Positions 8,716-16,169 of a DNA stretch of 64,000 nucleotides are shown one piece after another (position 1 is the stretch's first letter; every line of letters begins with the position of its first letter). The notes under the pieces were generated by a model. That model worked only from the letters and a program-made list of their open reading frames with translations. It searched no databases and had not been told where the DNA came from. Location of the stretch: assembly GCA_051745635.1 (NCBI GenBank), contig JBNJEH010000002.1, positions 76,149-140,148 on the forward strand, written 5' to 3'. A program made the position numbers and the translations under genes. Origin of the DNA: Brumimicrobium sp051745635. GTDB lineage: Bacteria; Bacteroidota; Bacteroidia; Flavobacteriales_D; Crocinitomicaceae.

Positions 8716-8732
8716 AATCAAAGTTTTACATG

Positions 8733-8806
8733 AGCCGATGGAGGGACTCGAACCCACGACCTGCTGATTACAAATCAGCTGCTCTAGCCAGCTGAGCTAC
8801 ATCGGC
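8733..8806 (-). tRNA. tRNA-Thr (TGT anticodon)
   Basis: A 74 nt cloverleaf on the minus strand with acceptor GCCGATG/CATCGGC and discriminator T. The anticodon loop TTTGTAA gives TGT. This is the first gene of the tRNA-tuf operon after the promoter at about 8870-8896. No encoded CCA. Confidence 0.97.
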
Positions 8807-8866
8807 GCTTTGTTGGTAACAACTTTTTAAAGAACTCCCTTACACGTAAAAACCCGTTCGGGGATG

Positions 8867-8896
8867 CAAATGTATAAAAGAATTAATTTACAGCAA
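8867..8896 (-). promoter_or_regulatory. Bacteroidota-type promoter for the tRNA-tuf-rpo superoperon
   Basis: On the minus strand TTG (8896-8894), exactly 19 nt, and TACATTTG (8874-8867) match the known Bacteroidota -33/-7 consensus. Transcription should start near 8860, about 55 nt before tRNA-Thr(TGT). The rest of the 8807-9014 gap shows no gene. Confidence 0.8.
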
Positions 8897-9014
8897 GCTT
8901 TTTTATTACTTTTTTTTCGTTTTTTTCGCGGCGTTATTCCTAACGTTGAGAAGCAGTTCGAACACTCTCCGATTAATGCACTAAAAACAAGCACATTGTA
9001 ACGAACACCTTCTT

Positions 9015-9881
9015 TTAATCCTCTCCTCGCGGATGCGCCTGCTTGTATATCGCCGACAATTGATCAAAAGAATTGTGCGTGTAAATCTGAGTCGCATTTA
9101 AATTGGCATGCCCCAACAACTCCTTCAGTGATTCTAACCCTGCTCCGTTGTTGAGCATGTGCGTGGCAAATGTATGTCGCAATACGTGCGGACTACGCTT
9201 TTCTAAATGAGTGAGCGAAGACAAACAAGCGTTGACTTTGCGATAAACGTATTTCGGATAAAGCGGCTTGCCCTTATCAGTGACAAAGATATGAGGATCA
9301 TTCCCGTGCAGTGGATCGTTCAGTAATTCGATCAGTTCCTCGTACAACGGAGGTGTGACGGGAATCATTCGTTCTTTATTGCGTTTTCCCAAAACGCGCA
9401 ATGCATTATTCATCAACGCATCTCTTTTTAAACCGATCAACTCTGACAACCTGATGCCCGTCTGGTACAGTACCTCAATGATCAGACGATCGCGCTTTCC
9501 GGAATAATCGTCAGCGAAAAGTGCATCCAGCTTCTCCTCGTCCAGCGAGTCATGCTTGACAAACTCGGGCAGTCGCTTCCGCTGCTTAGGTCCTTTGATT
9601 CTCGTCATTGGATTAACTTCAATCTTCCCATTATGAAGGAGCCACAAAAAGAAGGTTCGCAGGGCCGACAGTTTGCGATTCACGGATCGGCTCCCCAGGT
9701 TTTCGTCCATCAACGCCACCACCCAACCGCGTACGAGCTGATAGTCCACTTCACTGATAGCGGATGCGTCTTCCACGTTCACAAACGCCAGGAATTGACC
9801 GACATCGCGAAGGTAAGCCTTCACTGTGTGATCGGACATTCGCTTTTCGGTTACGAGATATGTTTCAAAACTTTCAATCAT
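9015..9881 (-). CDS. xerC: Tyrosine recombinase, XerC/XerD type
   Basis: This 288-residue site-specific recombinase probably resolves chromosome dimers at dif together with a second Xer protein. The N-terminal SAM-like DNA-binding domain (residues 1-90) is followed by the catalytic domain. The catalytic set is visible: Arg in GIRLSELIGL, the beta-hairpin Lys region GKRNKERMIPV, His-Arg in HVLRHTFATHML, His in LLGHANLNATQ, and the Tyr nucleophile in IYTH. It lies between rpsU and the tRNA cluster, the usual Bacteroidota core location, so it is a housekeeping enzyme and not an island integrase. Its ATG directly abuts a terminator-like hairpin. Confidence 0.9.
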   Translation of the reverse strand: MIESFETYLVTEKRMSDHTVKAYLRDVGQFLAFVNVEDASAISEVDYQLVRGWVVALMDENLGSRSVNRKLSALRTFFLWLLHNGKIEVNPMTRIKGPKQRKRLPEFVKHDSLDEEKLDALFADDYSGKRDRLIIEVLYQTGIRLSELIGLKRDALMNNALRVLGKRNKERMIPVTPPLYEELIELLNDPLHGNDPHIFVTDKGKPLYPKYVYRKVNACLSSLTHLEKRSPHVLRHTFATHMLNNGAGLESLKELLGHANLNATQIYTHNSFDQLSAIYKQAHPRGED

Positions 9882-9911
9882 AAAAAAAGGAGCCTGCTAT
9901 CAGACTCCTTT
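9882..9911 (-). terminator. Intrinsic terminator after rpsU, touching the xerC start
   Basis: On the minus strand AAAGGAGTCTG, loop ATAG, and CAGGCTCCTTT form an 11 bp stem with one T-G pair. It is followed by a run of T (seven in total, the last at 9882), and the xerC ATG begins at 9881. It is the best terminator shape in the window. Confidence 0.85.
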
Positions 9912-9936
9912 AACGTAAAAAAAACAAAAAAGTTTC

Positions 9937-10128
9937 TTAAATCTCTTCAGATTCCATTCGCTGTTTGTACGCAGCTTTAATTCGCTGTTGACGAATTTTC
10001 ACAGAAGGTTTGATGAATTCCTTGCGCTTTCTCAGCTCTCGCATCACGCCGGTTTTTTCGAATTTCTTCTTGTACTTCTTGAGCGCTCGCTCAATGTTTT
10101 CTCCTTCTTTTACTGGTACTACTAACAT
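9937..10128 (-). CDS. rpsU: 30S ribosomal protein S21
   Basis: S21 is a small basic protein of the 30S platform near the anti-Shine-Dalgarno region. The 63 residues start MLVVPVKEGENIERALKKYKKKFEKTG and contain the arginine-rich RELRKRKEFIKPSVKIRQQR stretch typical of the family. It has its own strong promoter upstream and a terminator downstream, so it is largely a single-gene transcript, with xerC perhaps reached by readthrough. Confidence 0.97.
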   Translation of the reverse strand: MLVVPVKEGENIERALKKYKKKFEKTGVMRELRKRKEFIKPSVKIRQQRIKAAYKQRMESEEI

Positions 10129-10165
10129 ATAATTATTTTATTGCTTTCTTATTCAAAATGGACGG

Positions 10166-10195
10166 CAAAGATAAAAAGAAAATTGTTTTCCACAA
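10166..10195 (-). promoter_or_regulatory. Promoter of rpsU
   Basis: On the minus strand TTG (10195-10193), 19 nt, TATCTTTG (10173-10166) fit the Bacteroidota consensus exactly. The predicted start near 10160 leaves a leader of about 30 nt before the rpsU ATG. Confidence 0.8.
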
Positions 10196-10198
10196 ATG

Positions 10199-11338
10199 TT
10201 ATTTCAAAATTTCTCTTGAAATCACAACTTTCTGAATTTCTGAGGTCCCCTCACCGATGGTCATCAACTTGGCATCGCGCAGAAACTTCTCGGCAGGATA
10301 TTCTTTTGTATAGCCATAACCTCCCATGATTTGTACTGCTTCATTACCACACTTCACCGAAACTTCACTGGCAAAATACTTTGCATAAGCTCCTTCTTTG
10401 GTCATGCGGTCATTATTATTTTTCAGAGTTGCAGCATTAAAAGTAAGCAACTCAGCAGCTTTGACGTTAGTTGCCATATCGGCTAATTTAAAGGATATCC
10501 CCTGAAACGAACCAATCGGTTTTCCAAACTGTTCGCGTTCTTTCGCATATTGCACGGATGCTTCGTACGCTCCTCTCGCGATTCCACAACTCAATGCGGC
10601 AATAGATATTCTTCCTCCATCGAGAATCTGCATAGCCTGCATAAATCCGCTACCGACCTCGCCAATGACGTTTTCTTCGGGAACGCGGACATCTTCAAAA
10701 ATCAGTTCTGCCGTCTCACTTGCGCGAACCCCCAGTTTATCTTTAATTTTTACAGCTGAAAATCCGGGAGTACCTTTTTCTACGATAAAAGCAGTAATCC
10801 CCTTACTATCGAGTAGTTCACCTGTGCGCACCAAGACCACTGCCACATCTCCCGACAAGCCGTGTGTAATCCAGTTTTTAGCTCCATTGATTACCCACTC
10901 GTCACCGTCTTTAACAGCTGTGGTTTTCATTCGCATAGCGTCAGACCCCGTGTTTGGCTCAGTCAACCCCCAGGCACCAATCCATTCACCAGAAGCTAGT
11001 TTTGGTAAATATTTTTTCTTTTGTGCTTCAGAACCATGATAATAAATATGCCCTGTACACAGTGAATTATGAGCAGCTACAGAGAGTCCTATTCCACCGC
11101 ATACTTTACCCAGTTCTATTAATGCCGTGACGTATTCATCGTATGTAAATCCGCTCCCTCCATATTCTTCGGGTATATAAATACCGAGCAAACCTAACTC
11201 TCCCATTTTTTTCATTACATCAACGGGGAAATGTTCTTCTTTATCCCACTCAAGAAGGTTTGGTTTAATCTCTCTAGCAGCGAAATCCCGCACCATTTGC
11301 TGGATCATCAACTGATTTTCATTTAAGTCAAAATTCAT
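10199..11338 (-). CDS. Acyl-CoA dehydrogenase
   Basis: A 379-residue FAD-dependent dehydrogenase of beta-oxidation or branched-chain catabolism. It introduces the alpha-beta double bond in acyl-CoA and passes electrons to electron-transfer flavoprotein. It has the family order: an N-terminal helical domain, the middle beta domain with GAWGLTEPNTGSDAMRMKTT and the WITHG flavin contact, and the C-terminal helices ending QIMGGYGYTKEYPAEKFLRD and IGEGTSEIQKVVISR. The conserved glutamate of the GEGTSEIQ segment is present. Substrate chain length cannot be told by eye. It follows apt by 36 bp. Confidence 0.93.
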   Translation of the reverse strand: MNFDLNENQLMIQQMVRDFAAREIKPNLLEWDKEEHFPVDVMKKMGELGLLGIYIPEEYGGSGFTYDEYVTALIELGKVCGGIGLSVAAHNSLCTGHIYYHGSEAQKKKYLPKLASGEWIGAWGLTEPNTGSDAMRMKTTAVKDGDEWVINGAKNWITHGLSGDVAVVLVRTGELLDSKGITAFIVEKGTPGFSAVKIKDKLGVRASETAELIFEDVRVPEENVIGEVGSGFMQAMQILDGGRISIAALSCGIARGAYEASVQYAKEREQFGKPIGSFQGISFKLADMATNVKAAELLTFNAATLKNNNDRMTKEGAYAKYFASEVSVKCGNEAVQIMGGYGYTKEYPAEKFLRDAKLMTIGEGTSEIQKVVISREILK

Positions 11339-11374
11339 TTTTTTAAATTTTCAAACGTTTCCAAATGTGGTTGG

Positions 11375-11911
11375 TTAGTAAGTTGCTAAATTAATAATAT
11401 TTTCATTCTCGGACCGAAGTTCCCTTTGTCCATTTAGATACGAAAGATGGATCAAAAACAGATATCCTGCTACGCGACCACCAGAAGAAGTGACCAAATC
11501 GGCAGCAGCCTTAGCTGTCCCGCCCGTAGCTAGCAGATCATCGTGAATAAGCACAACATCATTGGAAACGATTGCATCTTGATGCATTTCCATCGTTGCC
11601 TCTCCATATTCAAGGTTATAGCTCGTGGTGATTTTCTCATAGGGTAACTTACCTGCTTTTCGCACCAGGATGAAAGGAAGATCCAGCCTCATAGCCAGCG
11701 CCTGACCGAATAAAAAACCGCGACTCTCAATACCCACGACTTTTGTTAAGCCGAGCGCGCGCACCCGATCCACCATTTCGTCGATCACGGCATTACAGAG
11801 ATCAGGATCCATTAGGAGTGTCGTAATATCTTTAAATTGTATTCCTTTTTTTGGGAAATCGGGCACGTTGCGCACGCTTTTCTTAATCCTCTGTTCTAAA
11901 TCCTCATTCAT
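11375..11911 (-). CDS. apt: Adenine phosphoribosyltransferase
   Basis: APT salvages adenine by joining it to PRPP, giving AMP. The 178-residue protein shows FKDITTLL near the N-terminus, the GIESRGFLFG loop, the flexible-loop segment VRKAGKLPYEKITTSYNLEYG, and the PRPP-binding motif VVLIHDDLLATGGTAKAA. Length is normal. Its start overlaps the stop of the upstream helix-hairpin-helix gene by 4 bp, indicating translational coupling. Purine genes hpt and purK lie further along in this window but in other transcripts. Confidence 0.95.
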   Translation of the reverse strand: MNEDLEQRIKKSVRNVPDFPKKGIQFKDITTLLMDPDLCNAVIDEMVDRVRALGLTKVVGIESRGFLFGQALAMRLDLPFILVRKAGKLPYEKITTSYNLEYGEATMEMHQDAIVSNDVVLIHDDLLATGGTAKAAADLVTSSGGRVAGYLFLIHLSYLNGQRELRSENENIINLATY

Positions 11912-12840
11912 TCAGTTGCAATATATGGTTTCAATTCATCGAGCTTTTCGCGATCGATATAAGGCGATTGAAGTAATTGATCCACCGAATCGAACGGTCC
12001 GTAATTTTCCCGCAAGTAAATGATAGATTTAGCCATATCTGAGGTGATATCAGGATGGCTCACAAGTTCTTCCAACGATACAGCATTGACATTTTTACGT
12101 TCCACGCGTTCCGGATCGACAGTCAAATAAGTACTCAAGCTGTCGAGTTTGTCCGGCGTCATTTTGTAGAAGTCTTTCAGCTGGTCCATGGATAATATTC
12201 CGCCGTAAGCTCTTCTCAGATCAATGATTTCTTTGGCGTAATATGCACCAATACCAGGAACAGCCTCTAGTTCATTCCGCGAGGCCGTATTGATGGCAAT
12301 CGGAAAGGCGATATCTTCTTCCACTTCCCGCTCCTCTGAGTAGCCAGACGACGGTTCGTTATATTCTTTGGTATTCACCACGTCATCCGTCGGTTCATTT
12401 TTCTTTTCAGGTAAATCAATTTGCGAATAAAGCTTATCGTAAAGCTCATCATTGATGGCATACAATTTAGCAACGTCAGATTTAACCTCGAGCGCTGCTC
12501 CCGTATTCAGATAATTCTGGATGGAACCTGCCTGCTTTTCCGACAGTCCAATTTCCATCCATTCCGCTTTTGTCAAATGATTGGGATCGAATGGTTGCTT
12601 GGGTATCGTAAATTGCTCTTCGTCCAAACTTTCTTCTTTATCACCCGTTTTTTCGCGATCCAGGGCTCTCGCCGTAGCTATTTCCTTAATCTTCGGAGCC
12701 AACGATTCCTGTTGAATATAGTTCCTGTATATTCTGGGGAGAACAGCAATCAGCACGAACAAAAAAAGCAAAACGAAAGCTCCATTTCTCGCCCGCTTTG
12801 AAAAAATGAGCCAATCGCTATCCCATTCGGCATCTGACAA
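11908..12840 (-). CDS. Membrane-anchored helix-hairpin-helix (ComEA-like) protein
   Basis: A 310-residue protein with one N-terminal transmembrane segment (about residues 15-33, FVLLFLFVLIAVL) and an acidic linker. Several helix-hairpin-helix units follow. The clearest is the ComEA-type repeat INTASRNELEAVPGIGAYYAKEI near residue 190, then another starting VNAVSLEELVSHPDI near 250, and a more degenerate one near residues 90-150. ComEA domains bind double-stranded DNA at the outer face of the inner membrane during uptake. A DNA-binding or uptake role is inferred. It is coupled to apt and lies 6 bp after the symporter gene. Confidence 0.75.
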   Translation of the reverse strand: MSDAEWDSDWLIFSKRARNGAFVLLFLFVLIAVLPRIYRNYIQQESLAPKIKEIATARALDREKTGDKEESLDEEQFTIPKQPFDPNHLTKAEWMEIGLSEKQAGSIQNYLNTGAALEVKSDVAKLYAINDELYDKLYSQIDLPEKKNEPTDDVVNTKEYNEPSSGYSEEREVEEDIAFPIAINTASRNELEAVPGIGAYYAKEIIDLRRAYGGILSMDQLKDFYKMTPDKLDSLSTYLTVDPERVERKNVNAVSLEELVSHPDITSDMAKSIIYLRENYGPFDSVDQLLQSPYIDREKLDELKPYIATE

Positions 12841-12846
12841 AACAAA

Positions 12847-14922
12847 TTATTTGAACTTTTTAATTGCTCCTGATTTGATTCTCGCGAAATAATCGACCAT
12901 ATCGCGGCGTACCTCTCCTGACATAATGACCAATCCAAGTACGTTAGGAAAAGCCATTCCCAAAATCATGAGGTCGGAGAAACTAATCACAGCTCCAAGT
13001 CCAATGGAAGATCCCACGACCACAAAGATCAGGAAAATTGATTTGTAGGTCAATGCCGCCGCTTTTGTTTCACCAAAGACATAGGTCCATGCTTTCAGTC
13101 CGTAGTAAGACCAGGAAATCATCGTAGAGAAAGCAAAAAGCACCACTGCGAATGAAAGCACATACAGCGACCAATCACCGAGAGAAGAAGAGAAAGCAGC
13201 AGACGTAAGCGCCGCACCTTCCAATCCTTCAGGATCTTCTGCGTAACCCGTAAAAATAATAACCAATGCTGTCATCGTACAAACTACGACCGTATCAATA
13301 AGCGGCTCTAATAGTGCTACCGTCCCTTCACTTATCGGCTCTTTTGTACGCGCTGCTGAGTGAGCAATAGCGGCAGAACCAACACCTGCTTCATTGGAGA
13401 ATGCAGCCCGTTGAAACCCGAGAATCAGAACCCCGATAAATCCACCGTAAATGGCATCAGGACTAAATGCTCCGTAAAATATAGTTGCAAATCCATTGCC
13501 TAAATTATCGTAATTAAAACCAATAATCGTTATTGCCGAAATTACGTAGATCGCCACCATTGAAGGAACAATCTTGTCAGTAACTTTCGCAATACTCTTG
13601 ATTCCTCCGATAATGACTATACCTACAAGTATTGCCATGACCACACCAAAAAAGAAGCCATAAGATTCAAATCCTTCCCAACCGGGTATACCCGCCAGTT
13701 GATTAAATGCCTGATTGGCCTGGAACATATTTCCACCACCCAGTGAACCGCCTACACAAAGTATGGCAAAAATGATTGCCAAAATTTTACCCAAGCCTTT
13801 AAAAAACGGACCACGCTTTGCAAGTCCTCTGCTCAGATAGTACATCGGACCACCAAAGACTTCGCCATCTTCTTTCTGGTGGCGGTATTTGACACCGAGT
13901 GTACACTCCACAAATTTGGAAGCCATACCGATCAAACCTGCCAGAATCATCCAGAAAGTTGCACCCGGACCACCCATACTGATGGCGATAGCGACACCTG
14001 CGATATTTCCGAGACCTACAGTAGCAGACAAAGCTGTCACCAAAGCCTGGAAGTGTGAAACCTCACCAGAATCATCTGAAGGATCATCATATTTACCGCG
14101 GACGAGAGCAATGGCGTGACGTGCACCTTTTAGCTGCACAAAACCCGTTCTCAACGTAAAAAATAATGCACCGCACACCAACCAAACAACAATCAATGGA
14201 ATGCCTTGAATTTTCGTCGTTAAATTTTTGAAGTAATAAGGCTGGGGTTCATCATAATTAATGCGTCCCAACACTTTTTCTGATCGATTACCGCGATCAT
14301 TGGTGAAATAAACATGGTCTCCCGCACTCACCTTGCCGTTTTTAAAATCACCGTGGTGTAAAGTACCTTTACCCATTGCAAAAAACGGAATTTCGCGATC
14401 GCCGTCTTTAAGTATAGCTATAACCTCCTGATGCTTCACTTTTTCGCCATCCTTTTTTACCCACTTCTTCAGGGTGTAGTCTTTTTTCTCAGCATTGAGT
14501 GCAAACGGTGCCTTGAGCAAATATTCGCCCACCTTTACCGTATCGGACCAAATGTTGGCAAAAAGAATACTTTCCATAAAACCAACTGCAGGTTTCATCG
14601 AATTATTGAAATGTTCCGGAATACTATTGGGCTGTACGATTCCCTGCAGATGAACGGTATCGTCATTGGCGTCGACAACATCAACGGAAATCTTCTCACC
14701 CTCCGATAATCCAGTAGCTACGCGATTATATAGCGAAATCTCTTTCTTATTCCAGATATACCGATAGGGCTCTTTCCCTCCTCTCGGAAGCACCTCTGCA
14801 GTAACATCGTTAATCGCCGGCAACGAATCTTTAATCACAAACTCTGCACTCAGCGGTTCGTTCTGTCCAAAAACACTTAGTGAAAAAATAATCGTCATTA
14901 ATAGTAGCAAGAACTTCATCAT
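12847..14922 (-). CDS. Alanine/sodium symporter (AGCS family) with N-terminal extracytoplasmic extension
   Basis: This 691-residue protein is a sodium- or proton-coupled amino-acid importer by its C-terminal 450 residues. These hold the AGCS signature (GLGNIAGVAIAISMGGPGA, then WMILAGLIGMASKFVE) and about 10 membrane segments. The odd part is residues 1-235: a signal peptide (cleavage near FSLSVFGQ), a region that reads like a small beta domain, and a segment around residues 140-205 that looks like a lipoyl or hammerhead fold (KKDGEKVKHQEVIAIL) without an obvious modified lysine. Ordinary AGCS proteins are 440-550 residues. Substrate (Ala or Gly) is inferred. Confidence 0.85.
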   Translation of the reverse strand: MMKFLLLLMTIIFSLSVFGQNEPLSAEFVIKDSLPAINDVTAEVLPRGGKEPYRYIWNKKEISLYNRVATGLSEGEKISVDVVDANDDTVHLQGIVQPNSIPEHFNNSMKPAVGFMESILFANIWSDTVKVGEYLLKAPFALNAEKKDYTLKKWVKKDGEKVKHQEVIAILKDGDREIPFFAMGKGTLHHGDFKNGKVSAGDHVYFTNDRGNRSEKVLGRINYDEPQPYYFKNLTTKIQGIPLIVVWLVCGALFFTLRTGFVQLKGARHAIALVRGKYDDPSDDSGEVSHFQALVTALSATVGLGNIAGVAIAISMGGPGATFWMILAGLIGMASKFVECTLGVKYRHQKEDGEVFGGPMYYLSRGLAKRGPFFKGLGKILAIIFAILCVGGSLGGGNMFQANQAFNQLAGIPGWEGFESYGFFFGVVMAILVGIVIIGGIKSIAKVTDKIVPSMVAIYVISAITIIGFNYDNLGNGFATIFYGAFSPDAIYGGFIGVLILGFQRAAFSNEAGVGSAAIAHSAARTKEPISEGTVALLEPLIDTVVVCTMTALVIIFTGYAEDPEGLEGAALTSAAFSSSLGDWSLYVLSFAVVLFAFSTMISWSYYGLKAWTYVFGETKAAALTYKSIFLIFVVVGSSIGLGAVISFSDLMILGMAFPNVLGLVIMSGEVRRDMVDYFARIKSGAIKKFK

Positions 14923-14960
14923 TGTTGTTTTTTACGTTTAAATAGTATTAACTTTCTTAA

Positions 14961-14986
14961 TCTGACTCGTTTGTCTGACTCGTTTG
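14961..14986. repeat. Tandem 13 bp direct repeat before the symporter gene
   Basis: TCTGACTCGTTTG occurs twice back to back (14961-14973 and 14974-14986), in the leader or promoter space of the symporter gene (start 14922, minus strand). It could be a regulator binding site. No clear TAnnTTTG box was found next to it. Confidence 0.6.
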
Positions 14987-15014
14987 ACTTAATTCGCTAA
15001 AATATAAATATTTT

Positions 15015-15911
15015 TTATTTTTTCGGGTTCATGACCGCGATGCTTTCAATGAATGGGTGCGGTTTATAGTTGATCAATTCGCGCGCCTTTTTAATTTGAA
15101 GTCCCGAAGCCGCTGGACGTCTGGCTTTTTGAGCCAATTTTTCCGAAGAAATCGGTTGAACCAAATCGGGCGACTTTCCTAACCAAATCGCGATTTCCTG
15201 AATGTATGCATACATGGACTGAACCTTTGGACCAGCAATATTGACGATCCCGTTATACCTGCGATGTGCGAGGTCCAGACATCCCGTTGCTAAATCGTCG
15301 GCAAACGTGGGTGATCGAAATTGATCGTCGACAATTGTCAACTCCTCGTCATTTTTAAGTTTTTCGATCGACCAGCTGAAAATATTTCCTTTAGAAAGTG
15401 ACTCTCCCTCCCCGTACACCAGTGATGTTCGTACAATTGTAAAGGAAGACAACAATTCCTGAATCAACCTTTCCGCACGCCATTTTGAGTCGCCATAAAC
15501 ACTAAGTGGTCCCGCCTCGTCTTCCTCTGAATACATGCGTTGATTGCCATCAAAAATAAAATCAGTGGACAACTGGACAAGGTGTGTATGCGTCGAACAT
15601 AAATTTATTGCTTCCGCTATATTTCTAACGCCTTCCACATTGATATTCAGGCATTTTTCTTTTTCATCTTCACACTTATCGACAGCTGTCATAGCTGCGG
15701 TATTGACAATGACGTCTGGTTGAAAAGATGCTATGCGGTCTTTTACCTGGGGTTTGTCGGTAACATCCATGATTTGAAAACGACTGGACGGACATTCCGT
15801 TAAAACATTCGGTTTTCGGGATGTAGCCAAAAAGTCGACTCTCTGATCCATGCACAACTTTGTTAATTTTTGTCCTAAAAGACCATTACTTCCCGTGATT
15901 AACAATTTCAT
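15015..15911 (-). CDS. RmlD-like NAD(P)-dependent sugar reductase (SDR family)
   Basis: A 298-residue extended short-chain dehydrogenase. It has the nucleotide-binding GSNGLLGQKL at the N-terminus, NTAAMTAVDKCED (RmlD-like), LVQLSTDFIFDG, and the catalytic YGDSKW (YxxxK). RmlD reduces dTDP-4-keto-rhamnose to dTDP-L-rhamnose. This protein may do that or act on a related NDP-sugar. It is not linked to the rfbC gene at 39.9 kb, and rmlA and rmlB are not in the window, so substrate is uncertain. It forms a tight operon with the PspC and DUF2851 genes (gaps of about 10 bp). Confidence 0.8.
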   Translation of the reverse strand: MKLLITGSNGLLGQKLTKLCMDQRVDFLATSRKPNVLTECPSSRFQIMDVTDKPQVKDRIASFQPDVIVNTAAMTAVDKCEDEKEKCLNINVEGVRNIAEAINLCSTHTHLVQLSTDFIFDGNQRMYSEEDEAGPLSVYGDSKWRAERLIQELLSSFTIVRTSLVYGEGESLSKGNIFSWSIEKLKNDEELTIVDDQFRSPTFADDLATGCLDLAHRRYNGIVNIAGPKVQSMYAYIQEIAIWLGKSPDLVQPISSEKLAQKARRPAASGLQIKKARELINYKPHPFIESIAVMNPKK

Positions 15912-15921
15912 AGGTTCCAGC

Positions 15922-16158
15922 TTATAATTCCCAAATTGATTTGCGTTTTCTTCTCAACTTAAAAAGATGTTTATTTTCGAGTATCCATCCCATCGCCAGG
16001 TAAATCAACAATGGTGAACCCAATGCAATAAAAGATATATAAATAAAAAACAACCTGACTTTGGAACTCCGAATACCTAATTTTCGCGCCCACCATTCGC
16101 TTACGCCAAATGAACGCATTTCGAAAAAGAAAATTATTTTCTGGATCAACCCCCTCAT
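15922..16158 (-). CDS. PspC-domain small membrane protein
   Basis: A 78-residue protein with a PspC-like arrangement: a short N-terminal helix, VSEWWARKLGIRSSKVRLFF, then a hydrophobic membrane segment (FIYISFIALGSPLLIYLAMG) and a basic tail. PspC proteins belong to envelope stress systems in Proteobacteria, but Bacteroidota versions are small and of unclear role. Gaps to its neighbours are about 10 bp on both sides, so it is cotranscribed with the DUF2851 gene upstream and the RmlD-like gene downstream. Confidence 0.8.
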   Translation of the reverse strand: MRGLIQKIIFFFEMRSFGVSEWWARKLGIRSSKVRLFFIYISFIALGSPLLIYLAMGWILENKHLFKLRRKRKSIWEL

Positions 16159-16169
16159 TATTCCTTCAA

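Noticed and set aside
8376..8757. Short minus-strand frames covering the tRNA cluster
   Set aside because: The sequence is fully explained by three tRNA cloverleafs and parts of their neighbours.
8851..8864. Small palindrome ACCCGTTCGGGG in the tRNA operon leader
   Set aside because: Only a 4 bp stem with a two-base loop, so it is not a plausible hairpin.
9015..9881. XerC-type recombinase as evidence of an integrated element
   Set aside because: Its place beside rpsU and the tRNA-tuf operon, plus full-length Xer features, fits the housekeeping enzyme; no att-like tRNA duplication was seen.
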